Below are positions 24,756 through 37,816 of a stretch of DNA of 64,000 nt, piece by piece; the stretch's first letter is position 1, and each line of letters begins with the position of its first letter. The stretch is taken from positions 1 to 64,000 of the forward strand of contig JACKQL020000030.1 in assembly GCA_018296165.2 (NCBI GenBank), written 5' to 3'. Source of the stretch: Termitomyces sp. T153 (Eukaryota > Basidiomycota > Agaricomycetes > Agaricales > Lyophyllaceae). The translations under genes were made by a program, and so were the position numbers. The notes below the pieces were generated by a model. It did no database searches. It worked only from the letters and a program-made list of their open reading frames with translations, and had not been told where the DNA came from.

Positions 24756-25416
24756 GCTGAATGGTCAAAGTTAAAGGACGATGGCGCGTAAAAACAAAGG
24801 AATAGGAGGATAGTGAGAAGTCAAGCGAGTCCTTTCGGAAACGGAGTCGGAGATATCCTAGATAACTTGATCGGCGATGATATAAGGCTCGGCTTATGCC
24901 GTGTCCGCTGCCTTCTGAAGAAAGCATCTTTATGGATTGTAACAATAGAAGAGCCTTTTGGACCTTGTGCATTCCTGCAAGAGTTGATTTACTTAGAGCT
25001 CGTTCCCGAGTCGCACGTGCGCATTCAAGTCATCATTCAGCTCGTGGTTGTCGATTCCACCAAGTCATCCATTATATTGAATACCGATTTTTGTAGGATG
25101 TGTGGTGAAGAAGTCGATTTAAGGCATATTTTACTGCCAAATTTTTTTTTGTGCCAGTTCCCAGTCTTGCTTTGGCTTCCCAGTTATGCAAAGTTGCGAC
25201 ACCCTGGTTTCAGAATGGATTTGTTTTAATTTGCGGTTCACGCTACAACATCCTATCCCGGGTCGTTCTTTCCTATGTCCTTCCGAGTTCATACTACACT
25301 TCCATGCTGCAGGTGACGCGAGTTTCAATTCCATCCAATAGTAGAGGTAAGAGTGAGGTCGTATTTTCCCCGTCCAACCTAACTTAACGATGCCTGAACT
25401 CGAAAAGTCCACAGGC
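24756..25416. other. intergenic between profilin and the TFIIIC subunit gene
   Basis: Both strands carry open frames of about 100-138 codons (24813-25229 plus, 24682-24972 minus). Neither shows a family motif or a convincing splice structure. This should include the profilin promoter and the 3' end of the TFIIIC gene. Confidence 0.35.
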
Positions 25417-28400
25417 TCAAAGAACAGTGACAAAACTGTTGTTACAGAACAGACAACGATGAACTGCTTCTAACAGCTCTTCAACAATCCAACTATGTGC
25501 TGCCTCCGGTAGCCAATTATGATTGGGTGTATTGGGCGTCGAGAGCGGGAGGAAAGCTTTTCGACTACATCCAACACATGTCCGAACCAAGGTCGTCGAG
25601 AGAATGAAAGTAGTGATTGAGCAGCGAGCTACGAAAATATAAGTGACTTGTGAAACATGTCGAAGGGCCAAACATACCCCATGTATGGCCGTTAGCGCAA
25701 ACAGCAGTGGTGATATCCTGCAGTGGAACTTCGACCTGACATGCTGGGCAGAGTTCGTTGAAAGTGTTAGTGACTGGTGTGTCCTGTGGGTTAGGATAGA
25801 CTGCAGCCTGTGAAATATTTTGGAGCCTGTTTCCCTCAGCCGAGAGATCCTCAGGTGAGCCGGGAAGCAATGACTGTACTACCATGCGTAGTACGAATGG
25901 TATGTCGTTGGCTGCGAAAGAAAAGTGGGGTAAGTTAGCAACGAATATTATACATGAACAAGCCCACACGAACGAGTGAGAAGGGTCACCACAGTCGTCA
26001 AATGACGAATAATCGTGCGGAGAACACGATGCGAGATCTTGTTGAGAAGATCTTGTGCCACATGTCCACATTCAACTTGTTTTGACTCATCCCCGATATA
26101 TTTCTATCGAGCGAACCAGTGATCAGAGATGACGTGAACAGATGAAAGAGAGGAAGCCTACACACCCACACAAAATCTGCCATGGATAAACGCATCCGCA
26201 AAGAGAACAGAACATCCCAGCCGAAGAGATGCTGTACTAAGCTGGTCCTGAAAATTCGCCGTAACTCAGGCATCATACTTGTCCATGTAGGAACGTTCAC
26301 AAGGAGAGAATGATCGTCGTTTCGTGGCTTCAAAAGATCAAGTATCCGAGGATAGAGGGCGAGAAGTTTAGTCCTATCTTGAAGGTGGAAGAAGAAAGGG
26401 CGGAGAAGGTGAAGGGGCGCTAGTCCCGCTGCTATTTTGACATGAAATCGAGAAAGAGGAGAATTGAGGAAGAACATACTGATCTTTGCTCCATCGAACA
26501 CTGCTTGGAGCTCATTGACAAGGGCATCATCGTCATTATCATTCCACAGACTGGATACCAATAGAGTACTATTGTGTTTGGCATCATGCTTGTAGCTGAA
26601 ATCCGAAGGACGAGAGGCTCTGCAAGACGAGTATCAGGCACTATCGTACATTCAACGAGCCAAGGTGCGTACTCTTGAACCCATATGAACGTGGAAGAGC
26701 CATCGTACGATGTGAGCCCAGTTACGCGATTCATGTCACAAGAATCAACATCATTTTCGGTCTGCACGAACACCGAGCGAACAGCCTGCGACAATTTTTC
26801 TGAAGTCACTAGAGTGTCGTTCATTGGTGGAGTCATCGTAGGTTCACCCGAAAGGTTATATATGACATGGAAGGACCCGTCAAATAAAGTCAAAATCAGA
26901 AGATCTTGCCTCGCAATATATTGAATGCCGGAAGCGGGATGTAGAGAGGAGGAGCCAACCGAAAGCTTTTGAGTCTTTAATCGGTACGAAAGAGACCCCG
27001 ACCATCCTAGATTTGATGATGAATGGCACCATAAAAAGACCTTTCCTGGTTTGCAGTACACGAGAACGCGCTATGAGAGACATATACTTAAGATTTAATG
27101 ATCGATCGGAAAAAGAACCATTGCTCACTCTTTCGTGTGGGATTTCAACCCAGGACAAAGCCGTAACACTTGTTTTGTCTGGTAGACTGATCTTCTCGCT
27201 AGCGTCGAATGTCAAACGTAACTCTGGAGGGTCTAAATCTGCTTCGATGCTGAATGACTGGGTTACTTTTGATCTCTGGACACTTCCATCAGCAGCTGCG
27301 TAGGCCACCAAGGCTTCACCTAGAAATCGGATGTCAAGGAGATCCCCAAAACAAGTTTTTTAATGTACTTGCAAGTTCCTGGTTTGATTGGAGTCCAAGA
27401 TGAACACGACACATGTGTGAGCCATGCTTCCATAACGGGAACAGTCAGAACATGCTGGACGGTCTCATTCGGACGGTATCTACGTATCGTTCAAAGAGTT
27501 GAACAAAATTATGTTGCTTTCGCACCTCAAAAACACGAGGGAACCTGCTCTATTTCCGACAATGAGAAGGGATCCGTCAACAGGTGGGGTTGGGGTCAAC
27601 CCAAAATCGGCTTGCCGAGACCAGGTCATGCCTGAGAAAAAATGAGTTAATAACGTTGAACGGAATTTGCTGACCTTACTTGTTGTTTGGGAATTGAGAG
27701 CCTGAACAGTCTGTCCTGTTGAGGTAGTATCTCCTGCAAATGTTTCCAGGAGAAAGGTGGTGACTTCGCATGCCTTCCAGATAGAATGAAAAGCTTGGTC
27801 AACCTCCAAAAATGTTTGGTTGACCTACCTTGATCCATTCCCCCTTCAGGCAGTTTTTGGACGCTGTCCAGAGGGTTAGATCCATGTTAGAGGTTAGACC
27901 TGCGAGGATACATCTGAGACACGAAGTTAGGGACAGGGGTGACTCTTCTCAGACTATTAATGCGCACCCAGAGTCTGGAGAAAGGCCACTCGGGGAAAAT
28001 GTGACATCCCATAAGGCAACATCGATTGAACCCAGCGATACAGCACCCCAAGCTAATGAAATGAGCCCCAATCCGTCGGCATTTGGTATGTAGTCTACCT
28101 TGAGAGTATTCTGGCCATCTCGGCAGGTCTGACTTCTCGAAAGGGATAATGGTCCTGAACCAACCGATCGAGGGTGTACCTTCATGGTCCTTCCTTTCCT
28201 TGACTGATTTGATGACTGACGATGCGTCAAAGTGTACACCATGGTCTGGGGTCTATTTAAAGGTGAATCTATATACTTACAACGGACTTTGAGTACTTAC
28301 CATGATATAAGCGGCGGTTTTCGTCGCAAAGCATGCTTGACCATCACTAGACCATTGCAAGCATCTCACCGAAGGATAAGATGTGACAGTAGGAACATTC

Positions 28401-28429
28401 AGAGTCGTATACACCGGGTGAGAGGCCAT
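25417..28429 (-). CDS. transcription factor TFIIIC 90-kDa-type subunit
   Basis: Fourteen minus-strand exons join in phase to give 766 residues: 28429..28301, 28252..28099, 28052..27968, 27913..27829, 27773..27680, 27631..27526, 27479..27373, 27319..27129, 27040..26673, 26619..26480, 26431..26166, 26103..25974, 25911..25678 and 25628..25417. The first part is a WD40-like N-terminal domain (VRCLQWSSDGQACFAT, ALWDVTFSPSGL, LTSNMDLTLW, LLIVGNRAGSLVFLR). The C-terminal part has the zinc-binding region: CPACQVEVPL, CANGHTW, RCSITTFIL, TCVGCSRK and CLFCNNSF. This pairing is diagnostic of TFIIIC90/GTF3C4-like proteins, part of the TFIIIC complex that recruits TFIIIB and RNA polymerase III to tRNA genes. 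The metazoan member has been linked to histone acetylation; no such activity can be read here. The intron at 27320-27372 is GC-AG (GCAAGT donor); no GT donor restores the frame. Confidence 0.9.
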
Positions 28430-28720
28430 TGAATTCAAGAGCTGAATAAGTGGCCAGCAACGATGGTGTAGACTTCGAGTAACGTTAGCCAGACATAAGA
28501 CGCGTCCAGAGACGCGTTTCAAGATTTCACTCGCCTGCGCAGAACCTGGGTCACGTGCGGCTTCTGCGCTTGGAGCCTCTGCGACGAAGTTATGGTTCTA
28601 TCGATATCGTTTTAGTCATGATGGTTATGTCTATCTGGGTTTCGGATTATGGGTCCGAATTTTTGCTTGAATCTTCCAAAAACAAGTTCAATCCTTTTTC
28701 CAACCTTTATCAATGTTTTC

Positions 28721-28760
28721 GAAGACATTTTCACAATCTCGAAGACATTTTCACAATCGC
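28721..28760. repeat. 20-bp unit repeated twice in tandem
   Basis: GAAGACATTTTCACAATCTC is followed directly by a copy differing at one base (TC to GC near its end). It lies outside recognised genes and may be a simple slippage product. Confidence 0.7.
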
Positions 28761-30905
28761 GAAGTATCTTGTTTCTGTCGTTTGTATCCATCTAGCCTGG
28801 GTTTTTTGACTAGCTTCCCTCTCCACTCGAATGTCTATACTTGGCGGTGATTCGTGAACAATTACTTTACGCGTAGACCACCAAGGTCTCTTGGAGATAT
28901 CGCAACACGCCTGGCCGCAACGTCCTTTTTGCATCAGTTAAAGCCTGGCAAGGAGTAATGATCGTCCCGTAGTTCTATATCATTAATTTCGTTTGTATAT
29001 CATGATGGTTCTCTAGAAGGGGTTCCAAGAGACGGAGGTTGGAAGGATATATATGTGCTGCTGACCTCGGTATGTTGCTGGTTGTAATAACGAGGGAGAC
29101 CTGCTTCAAGTTATGGTGTTCGATCATAGCTTTGACTCCTGAAGATATACTTGACCTCGACGAGGCTGGCGCAAATTCCAGGGTTATAAATTGACTCATC
29201 TCATTCGAGCCACGCCGAGTGATGGTTGTCATTCTATTGTGTATGATAACACTGGTAATGGGCTTGAGTAGATTTCAAGTCCATGACACCCTGTAGCGTG
29301 CATTGTAATCAACTTACAAATTCGAGTCGATCCCCTCAGATCGCTATGAATGCCTCACCACTCACGTCCTTCGACGCCAGCCCTCAGTGAATATCGATTC
29401 GTACCGGATTATCACGACCCGTCATACGGTACACGGATCACTCGACTTTTCAAAATGGTTTCCGTCAGGTTTCACAAGGGGAATGAAGCTCACGCGGCTG
29501 AATGCCTTGGGGACAACTCTTTCGAACTTGATGGCGCTAATCACCCTTATCCCTCAAGGGCTCTTGCCCGAGCTTCCTGCTAGTTGATTTTCTATTTGTC
29601 CTCAGGTCACAGCATGCCCAATATCGCAGACTATGTCTTGACCTTGATATCCAAATTTAGAGCTAAAAACAGATTGCATAAACCTCAGGCAAAGAGTCGT
29701 TTCAGATTGAACTCATCAACTTTGTTCAAATTTCCTTGGTAGGCGTCATACTTTCCCTACTTGGATGCTTAGACGACTGAGACTGTGGACTCAGATCAGC
29801 TTCCAGTTCTAAACCTTGACTACAGTATTCTCGTAGGTCGCCTCGAGTATAGACTGATATAAGTACTAGTTGTCCATTGGCGAGTCTTGGCTTATCCTTC
29901 AACGAAGACAACGGTGAATCTATTCTTCGATGGCTGTGACAATCTCTGTTTCAAGACATATACGACCGTAGTTTCTGTCTTGCTTTTCCTTCACGAGGAT
30001 CGCGGTTCTGATCTCTTCATTCTATTCTTTCCCAGCTATGTAGCTGGTTTCTCCGAAACGCGAGTATCTCACTCTTCTTCTTCTCGACCTCTTTTCTGCC
30101 GATTACTACAAAACCTACTGTCAACTATCTTGCACTTCCCTTCTATCCTAGTAATACCTTCAGGCATTGGTATAAATGGGATTCAAATAAGAATAGTGAA
30201 ACAGGTATAACCATGAGTACCATAATTGACCCGACAGGTGATCATTAAGTATATGCTAATGCATATGCGCTCCCCATTAAGCTCAATTCGAAGCTAATAG
30301 AATATTCGCTTGAAAACTCTAGCTCTTGACCTGAACGGCGCGAATGAACTGGCACATCAATGGATACGTACAGTGCTGGCTTGCTGCTGTTCGATGGTAA
30401 GCGTAGCTTGGACTTTTTTCCCTACGGATGGATGCGACAACTCACATTTGGCTTCATGTTACCCACGTCTGGACTGTCGCTTGGGTAAACTGGGGCTGTA
30501 CTGGGACTGTGGTGAATTGGTACTGTAAGTCATACTTTTGTTCTTGAAAGGTACAAAATATTTACGTATTTTCCGAGACAATTGCTGTGCTGGCAGAGCA
30601 CCGTGACTGATGATGCATCCATGATGTCCCAGATATAGAGTCACCATGCGAGTATTAATGATACTTGACTGTTTCTTAAGACAAAGTTTGGCGGATCACG
30701 TACCAGATGGTAAGCTATCGCTACATACGCGTCAGACCCCGATGTACCGGACGTTAAACTAATTGCAGACCGTTAATGCCTCTTCGAAGGTTCCGATAGC
30801 TTGACGTATATCTGGAATGCCGAGATGTTGACGAGCCCGGCATAGTAAATTCGACCAGAAACTTCGTATCGAATGTCCAACTACTCACCGATAAATAAGC
30901 AGCCA

Positions 30906-31487
30906 TCATCTAGGATAGCGTTGCGTTAAACTCTGAGTGATGTCGATTGATGTCTCGGATGGAACAAAGGAGGTTAGTGGTAATGAGCCAATAGTTACTG
31001 TATGGTCCGCAGCGGACATCATCATTACAAAGGGCGTGGAGAGCGGCAACACATTCTCCTTGGATTCCATGACAGCAATGAATGAGTGCACATATCTCGT
31101 GAGCAGCCGTCGATTCGTACTGTGCAGACTTTTGAAAGGAGGTTCAAGTGAGTGACATGATTCCGGATGATACATTCGGACTGTTGCATTGACGGCCTGC
31201 TTTGTTATGGGCCCACAACAGGTTTCATTTTGGATTTGGACTGGTTTTCTTGAAGGGAGGTTTGGTTTAAATAACCTGAAGTCGCATGGCTGAGGCGAAT
31301 TGTCCAGCATATGGCTCCTGTGTGCATTCTGTAGAGAGATAAACTTTGCGGACATGACTAGCGAATGAAAGGCTATCCCATTGGATCTTGGGATCTTGCC
31401 AAGTTCTGACGATCCACTAGTCATCGAAGATTCTTCCGAGACAATAAGGTTGATTCGGCGCCGCAGGATTCTATTTGAGTGGATCAT
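30906..31487 (-). CDS. unassigned 193-codon open frame
   Basis: The minus-strand frame is open for 582 bp, from an ATG at 31487 to a stop at 30906. I do not recognise the product. It lacks a signal peptide, membrane span or repeat and is Ser/Pro/His/Met-rich without a clear fold. No introns are needed. The overlapping plus-strand frame is also partly open. It is kept only because the length exceeds that of nearby random frames. Confidence 0.25.
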   Translation of the reverse strand: MIHSNRILRRRINLIVSEESSMTSGSSELGKIPRSNGIAFHSLVMSAKFISLQNAHRSHMLDNSPQPCDFRLFKPNLPSRKPVQIQNETCCGPITKQAVNATVRMYHPESCHSLEPPFKSLHSTNRRLLTRYVHSFIAVMESKENVLPLSTPFVMMMSAADHTVTIGSLPLTSFVPSETSIDITQSLTQRYPR

Positions 31488-31800
31488 GGGTCTACAGCTC
31501 GAGCTAGAGACTCAGTGATGAAAGCATCATGAGTCATGATCAAGAGATCATCAACTTTTGGACATCAATCAATAAACGGAGTGTCAGGGGTCGGTCTTCT
31601 GCTGTGCAGTGTCATCGTCAATTGGTCAAGGCGATCATAGTACCACTATCCCTCTGTAACTACAGTTGTGTGCACGAGTTTCACTCATTCTTCCTTTACG
31701 ACTGTACCTTACTGCCGTGCTGGTTCTCGGTATCTAAAGCCTCTGGGGCAGTTTGGGCGTGTTCTAGGCCAAGGGCAGATCGCCAGTGGTTCAAACACTC

Positions 31801-34800
31801 ATGTCTTTTCCGAGGCGAAACATGCCGGATCCGGGAGACCTCACTGACGAGGAGAACGACGATACAATTGACCCAGAGCTGCGTTTACGAACTGTGCGCA
31901 CAGCTGCTTCTGCAATTGCAGAGTCAATCAAGTCAGAACGGCGCGCGGAGCGGAGGAAGAAGAGTATTAGAGCGAGTTCGAGGTTTTTTCGCAGGAATAC
32001 CACCTCCAAAAAATTGCAGCCTGCTCCTGTGGGGGCAGGTCCGTCCAAGGTCTCAGGTTTACGGCGGAATGTATATGTCAACTACCCGTTGTCGGCCATG
32101 GAGGTCGATCAGCATGGCGAGCCGGTAGTACGGTTTCCAAGGAACAAAGTTCGGACCACGAGTAAGTTTTCTTACATTTTTGTTTCTGCCATTTCTAATA
32201 CCAATCAGAATATAGTATTATTACGTTTGTCCCAAAAAACTTGTATGAACAGTTTAGAAGGTTCGTGATCATTAATTTGTCTACATTCAACATTGACGAT
32301 TCATTTAGGGTTGCCAACCTGTTCTTCTTGGCACTCGTTGTCGTGCAGTGTTAGTTTGATTCATTATCACTTTCTTCCCGCTAAGATTACAACCAACAGT
32401 GTTCCCCGTTTTTGGAGCTGCTGCCGGCAGTATATCAGTCCTACCGCTAGCTTTCATTCTAGCCGTCACAGCGCTCAAGGATGGTATCGAAGATTACCGG
32501 CGTGGAATACTTGATGAAGAAGTCAATAATTCCGGCGTCACAAAACTTGCTGGAGGATGGGTGAACGTGAACCAACCTACTGACCCTCGGTCATGGATCG
32601 AGAAACTGTTGGGTTTGAATCCGCCGGGGAAGGTGTCGAAGGGCGTACGGAAACTGAGGGACCGAGAGGTAGGGAAAGCAGAGGCTGGGGTTAGGACCAT
32701 GCTGGATAAGGCGGGCGAGTCAAGTACAAGCTTTCAGACAGCGCCCGACGTCGACCTTCGCCGTGGTGCAGGAGGGCGGAGACTTGACGATATTCAGAGC
32801 ATTGATTCTCATAGTTATCCTCCCTCGTTACCGCGTGAAGCATCCCAGTCATTACTCGGTGACTCCTCGACGACCTTGACAAAGGTTCCATCAGATCCGT
32901 TCGGTTCTATGTCGCAGTATCAGCAATCGATTCACTCGCACTCGACGATGGGCGTCATCGATTGGGAGAGGCGAATCGGTGGCACTGGGCGTTGGGAAAG
33001 AACGCTTTGGAAAAAGTTGGAAGTGGGAGACATTGTTCTTCTGAGGGACAACGATCAAGTACCAGCGGATATCGTTGTTCTCTCGACTTCAGATGCGGAT
33101 AGCATGTGCTACCTAGAGACGAAGAACTTGGATGGAGAGACGAACCTTAAGCCCAGAAAAGCCGTCAGAGGGACGTCGACCATCCAGTCTGAGGAGGACA
33201 TCGAGCGCGCGTCTTTCTATCTCGACTCGGAGCCACCACACCAGAACTTGTATCTGTATCACGGAGTGATGCGTTACAAGGACGCATCAACAGGGGAGCA
33301 GAAGCAGGAGCCTGTCACTATCGACGAGCTCTTGCTTCGTGGATGTATGCTACGGAACACGAGCTGGGTCATTGGGTTGGTGGTGTTCACAGGTGCAGAT
33401 ACTAAGATTATGCTGAATGGCGGTGACACCCCATCAAAGCGGAGCAAAATTGAGCGGGAGACCAACTTCAATGTTCTCGTCAACTTTGGGATGTTGACTC
33501 TCATGTGTCTGATCTCAGCCATCTTGAGTGGAATTCAGGACTCCCGGTCCAACTCAAGCGCCTCTCTCTTTGAACGGGATGTTGACCCCACAGACTCTGC
33601 TGTTGTAAATGCCCTCGTCACATTCGTGTAGGTCTTGGCGCATTGAGCTAATATTTTCTAACCAGATAAATTCCCAGGTCCTGTCTCATCGCCTTCCAGA
33701 ACATCGTTCCCATCTCACTCTACATCTCCATTGAAATCGTCAAGACCATTCAGGCCTACTTCATTTCTCAAGACATCGATATGTATTATCAACCTTACGA
33801 CACACCGTGTATACCCAAAACCTGGAACATTTCCGACGACCTCGGCCAGATTGAATACATTTTCTCCGACAAGACGGGAACTCTCACGCAGAATGTTATG
33901 GAGTTTCAGAAGTGTTCTATCCGTGGCATCGCTTATGGCGAGGGTATGACGGAGGCCCAACGTGGTGCAGCGACCCGCGAGGGAAAGGCGGACGCAATCG
34001 ACCCAGAGGAACTCAACGAGAAGCTCATGGCGCTCAAGCAGCAGATGCTCTCCACCATGGAACGCGCGTTCAAGAACCGCTATCTCCAGTCTAATAAAAT
34101 GACGCTAGTGTCGCCGCAGCTTGCTGATGACTTGACTAATCGCTCTTCCGATCAGCGTGCCCACATCATCGCGTTCTTCCGAGCCCTCGCTATTTGCCAT
34201 AGCGTTCTCGCAGAGAAGCCAGATCAACAAGCCGAGCCATACCGCGTAGAGTATAAGGCTGAGTCGCCGGACGAGGCCGCGCTGGTGTCGGCCGCTCGTG
34301 ATGCTGGGTTCCCGTTCTTAGGTAAATCAAAGGACGGGGTTGACATCGAAGTAATGGGGCAGCGCGAGCGGTATACACCGTTGAAGATGCTTGAGTTCAA
34401 CAGCACACGTAAACGCATGAGCGTGATTGTGCGTAACCCAGACGGTCGATTGGTCCTGTATACCAAGGGCGCGGACAGCGTCATCTATGAGCGGCTTGCG
34501 AATGATCATGACCCAGTGTTGAAGGAGAAGACGAGCAAAGACATGGAGACGTTTGCCAATGGTGGACTGAGGACACTATGTATTGCGTATCGATTTCTGG
34601 ATGAGGACGAGTATATGTCATGGTCAAAGAAGTACGATGATGCGACTAATGCCATCGAGAATCGCGACGAGGAGATAGACAAGGCGAATGAGCTGATCGA
34701 GCATTCGTTACATATTCTAGGTGCGACAGCATTGGAGGATAAGTTGCAGAAGGGTGTGCCCGAGGCGATAGAGACTCTTCACCAAGCTGGCATCAAGCTA

Positions 34801-37304
34801 TGGATTTTGACAGGTTAGTTTCTCTCTGCATATGCAGTCCTGCCTAAAACACAAACGTCACGTCCGCCAGGTGACAAACTCCAAACAGCCATTGAGATTG
34901 GTTTCAGTTGCAACCTCCTCAAGAACAACATGGACATTATGATCTTGTCGGCTGACTCCCTGGAGAAGACTCGCTCTCAAATTGAAGGTGGTTTGAACAA
35001 GATTGCTTCGGTCCTCGGACCACCGTCATGGGACCCGCGCAAGCGTGGCTTCTTCCCCGGTGCTCAAGCGTCTTTCGCTGTGGTCATTGACGGTGATACG
35101 CTGCGCCACGCTTTGTCCCCAGAGCTCAAGGAGCTGTTCCTCAACCTCGGTACCCAATGCGAGACCGTCGTGTGTTGTCGTGTCTCTCCTGCTCAGAAGG
35201 CTTTGACAGTCAAACTCGTTCGTTATGCTTAATTCTACCAAGCACTGCGGAGGCTGATGCACCCACAGGTCAAAGACGGGCGAAATGCAATGACGTTGTC
35301 TATCGGCGACGGTGCGAATGATGTGGCCATGATTCAGGAGGCGAACATCGGTGTGGGATTGTTTGGACTGGAAGGTTCTCAAGCTGCCATGTCAGCAGAT
35401 TATGCGTTTGGCCAATTTAGATTCCTGACCAAACTTCTCCTTGTACACGGGCGCTGGTCGTACCAACGAGTCGCGGATATGCATAGCAATTTCTTTTACA
35501 AGGTGATGTCATTATTCCTCATGTCATTGTTGCTTTTCCTCATTGCAGTTCAGAATGTCATCTGGACTCTTGCTTTGTTCTGGTTTCTTCCCTTCAACAG
35601 GTTCGTGTCATTTTTCCTTAACTCTTTTCCGAAAATGAATTGACTTTTGATATAATAACAGCTTTGATGCAACATACCTGTACCAATATACATTTGTCTT
35701 GTTGTATAACCTTGTATTTACCTCTCTGCCAGTTATCGTCCTCGGAGGTATGCCTTGGCTTCTTTTTCGTCTCATAAAGCCCGACTGACGTGGGGACTTC
35801 ATAGCTTTTGATCAAGACATCAATGCCAAGGCAGCCCTCGCATTCCCTCAACTCTACGTTCGCGGTATTCGTGGCCTAGAATACACTCGCGCCAAATTCT
35901 GGCTCTACATGTTCGACGGTTTATATCAATCGGCTGTGGTATTTTTCTTTCCGTACCTCGTGTGGACACTTGGTTTGGCTGCGTCGTGGAATGGAAAAGG
36001 CATCGAATCTTTATCCGAATTCGGGACTACAGTTGCGGTGTCTGCAATCTTTGCAGCCAATTCTTATGTCGGGCTAAGCACTAATTAGTATGTTACTTCT
36101 TTCTTTCTGAACAAGCTGATCTGACAAGTCAAATCAGTTGGACAGTAATCACATGGGCTGTGGTTTTCGGATCGACCATTGTCATGTTACTTTGGATTGT
36201 CATCTATTCGTTCTTCTTGACGAAAGATTTCGTTGATGAGGTGATAATTCTGTTCGGTGGTATCACCTTCTGGGCGACTGTTCTTTTCACCGCTTCCGTT
36301 GCACTTGGTAAATATCAATCATTATCAGTTTGTTCTTGATTCTCGTGCTGATCGAAATCACAGCTCCGAGGTTTGTCGTCAAGTTCTTCACAACAGTCTA
36401 TACGCCATTAGACAAAGATATTGTAAGAGAAATGTGGGTACTAGGGGATCTCAAAGATCAGCTTGGTTTGAAGCGTCGACGGGCCAAGAAAAAAAAGCAA
36501 ATTATTCCAGAGGCTGCGCCAATGTTCCAAGCACAGCATAACCGTTCGCTTACTGAAATGTCAAGTATGCATAACCGCTATGAGCCCGTTGTGAATTCTA
36601 GTCCCGGGCCTAAGGACTCGACTCGCCAGACATACCTGGACACCCCACCCATGAGCCAAACGAACGACCTACCGATACCCAACATCCAGTACGCGCATGT
36701 CAGAAATGACTTGGGCCAAGCGACACACCTATCTCCGATCCCAGCGAGCCCGGCGGGCAGCCGCTTTGACATGAATCCATCACCTCAACCTTCCTACTAT
36801 TCCGCATCGGGGCTTCCTCCCCAGTCTCCGCTTCCGTCACCCAAGTACAAATTATCTACTGGTGAAATAACCAGCTCCCCTCCACCACCAAGCCGGCGAA
36901 CAAGTTTGGCTACTGCTCGGGCTTCAGAGCAGCCATCGATGTTTTCAACTTCACAGATACGTCTCCCCCAATCACCTAATACCCTACAGGTGCCTAGCGC
37001 TTCCCACTCTCCAGGAACATTCGAAATGCAGATGCGCAACACACGTCATCCACCAAACGACTATGAATCACAGCACGGTCATGGCTATGGCTATGAGCGA
37101 TCAGGGAGCTCTGCGTCCTACAATACAGCTGCCGATGACTACTGGACAGCTGAGGACGAATCCGTAGTCTCGATAAGTGTCGATGGTCATCGCCCACGCC
37201 CGCACTCTGGTTCTGCTTCTGACGATGATGATCGGACAGTAGGACACTCAGATGAGAGACATCGACACCGGCATCGTGCGCCCCCCTGGGGTTATGCGTT
37301 GTAA
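31801..37304 (+). CDS. P4-type ATPase, phospholipid flippase (Dnf1/Dnf2-like)
   Basis: The eleven-exon model join(31801..32161,32209..32260,32309..32349,32400..33627,33678..34813,34871..35217,35269..35600,35662..35747,35805..36087,36138..36307,36364..37304) gives 1658 residues in phase. P4-ATPases flip phospholipids to the cytosolic leaflet of plasma and trans-Golgi membranes, usually with a Cdc50-type partner. Key motifs are DGETN in the actuator domain, PISLY in membrane segment 4 (572-576), the phosphorylated aspartate in [10 protein letters not shown] (D625), [11 protein letters not shown] in the nucleotide-binding domain, and GDGANDV in the hinge. Ten hydrophobic segments fit the family. 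A long insertion between the second membrane segment and the actuator domain, and a ~280-residue Ser/Pro-rich C-terminal tail ending in a His/Arg-rich stretch, are both expected to be cytosolic and disordered. The third intron has a GTTAGT donor chosen for phase. Confidence 0.95.
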
Positions 37305-37816
37305 GTGTTCGTCGAGACTGGGTACCATCTTATTACTATCGCGCATCTGGATTGGATTGGAAGTCTGTTCACTTATTTTTTTTTTCTCATGTTGTGCATT
37401 ACTTATAGTATTAGAGTCTTTGCAATGTTACCGGAAGTCGTTTGAAGCTTCTGACAAGAAATGAGTGTGCTGACAACCATCACGATGGGAGGCCCGGCAG
37501 TAGAATTTTATCAGAAACTTGCACAAAAGAAGAAATCAGCATATTTCGCCTGTTGGCACTTGAGAGCTTCCACTTCTCCAGGGTATCCCTCTTCTTCTTG
37601 TTGAAGAAATATTTTCACGTCCTTATCCCGAGCAATCTGGAGCGGGAGTGCCCGTATGAAGATTGATCCATTTGGAGAAATCGAGCTCAGATTCGGAAAA
37701 AATCGGCCACTAGAGTTGGAGTCAGAAATATTAGAAACCCACAGAATTACCATGTGTGGGCACACAGCAGCCGATATTATTATCCGACCTCCGCATTTTG
37801 CTTTTCTATCGTCATC
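37305..37816. other. intergenic between the flippase and Zn2Cys6 genes
   Basis: A T-rich run (37374-37388) lies soon after the flippase stop and may belong to its 3' end. The rest is the probable promoter of the Zn2Cys6 gene. No other feature was seen. Confidence 0.4.

Larger units (their letters stand above)
28430..31800. other. 3.4-kb intergenic region, one unassigned open frame
   Basis: No spliced gene was built. It contains a 20-bp tandem duplication (28721-28760), a 193-codon minus-strand frame (30906-31487, listed separately) and otherwise short frames. The right end is the promoter region of the P4-ATPase gene. Confidence 0.4.

Noticed and set aside
24813..25229. 138-codon plus-strand frame between profilin and the TFIIIC gene
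   Set aside because: Compatible with chance; no motif or splice support, and the opposite strand is equally open.
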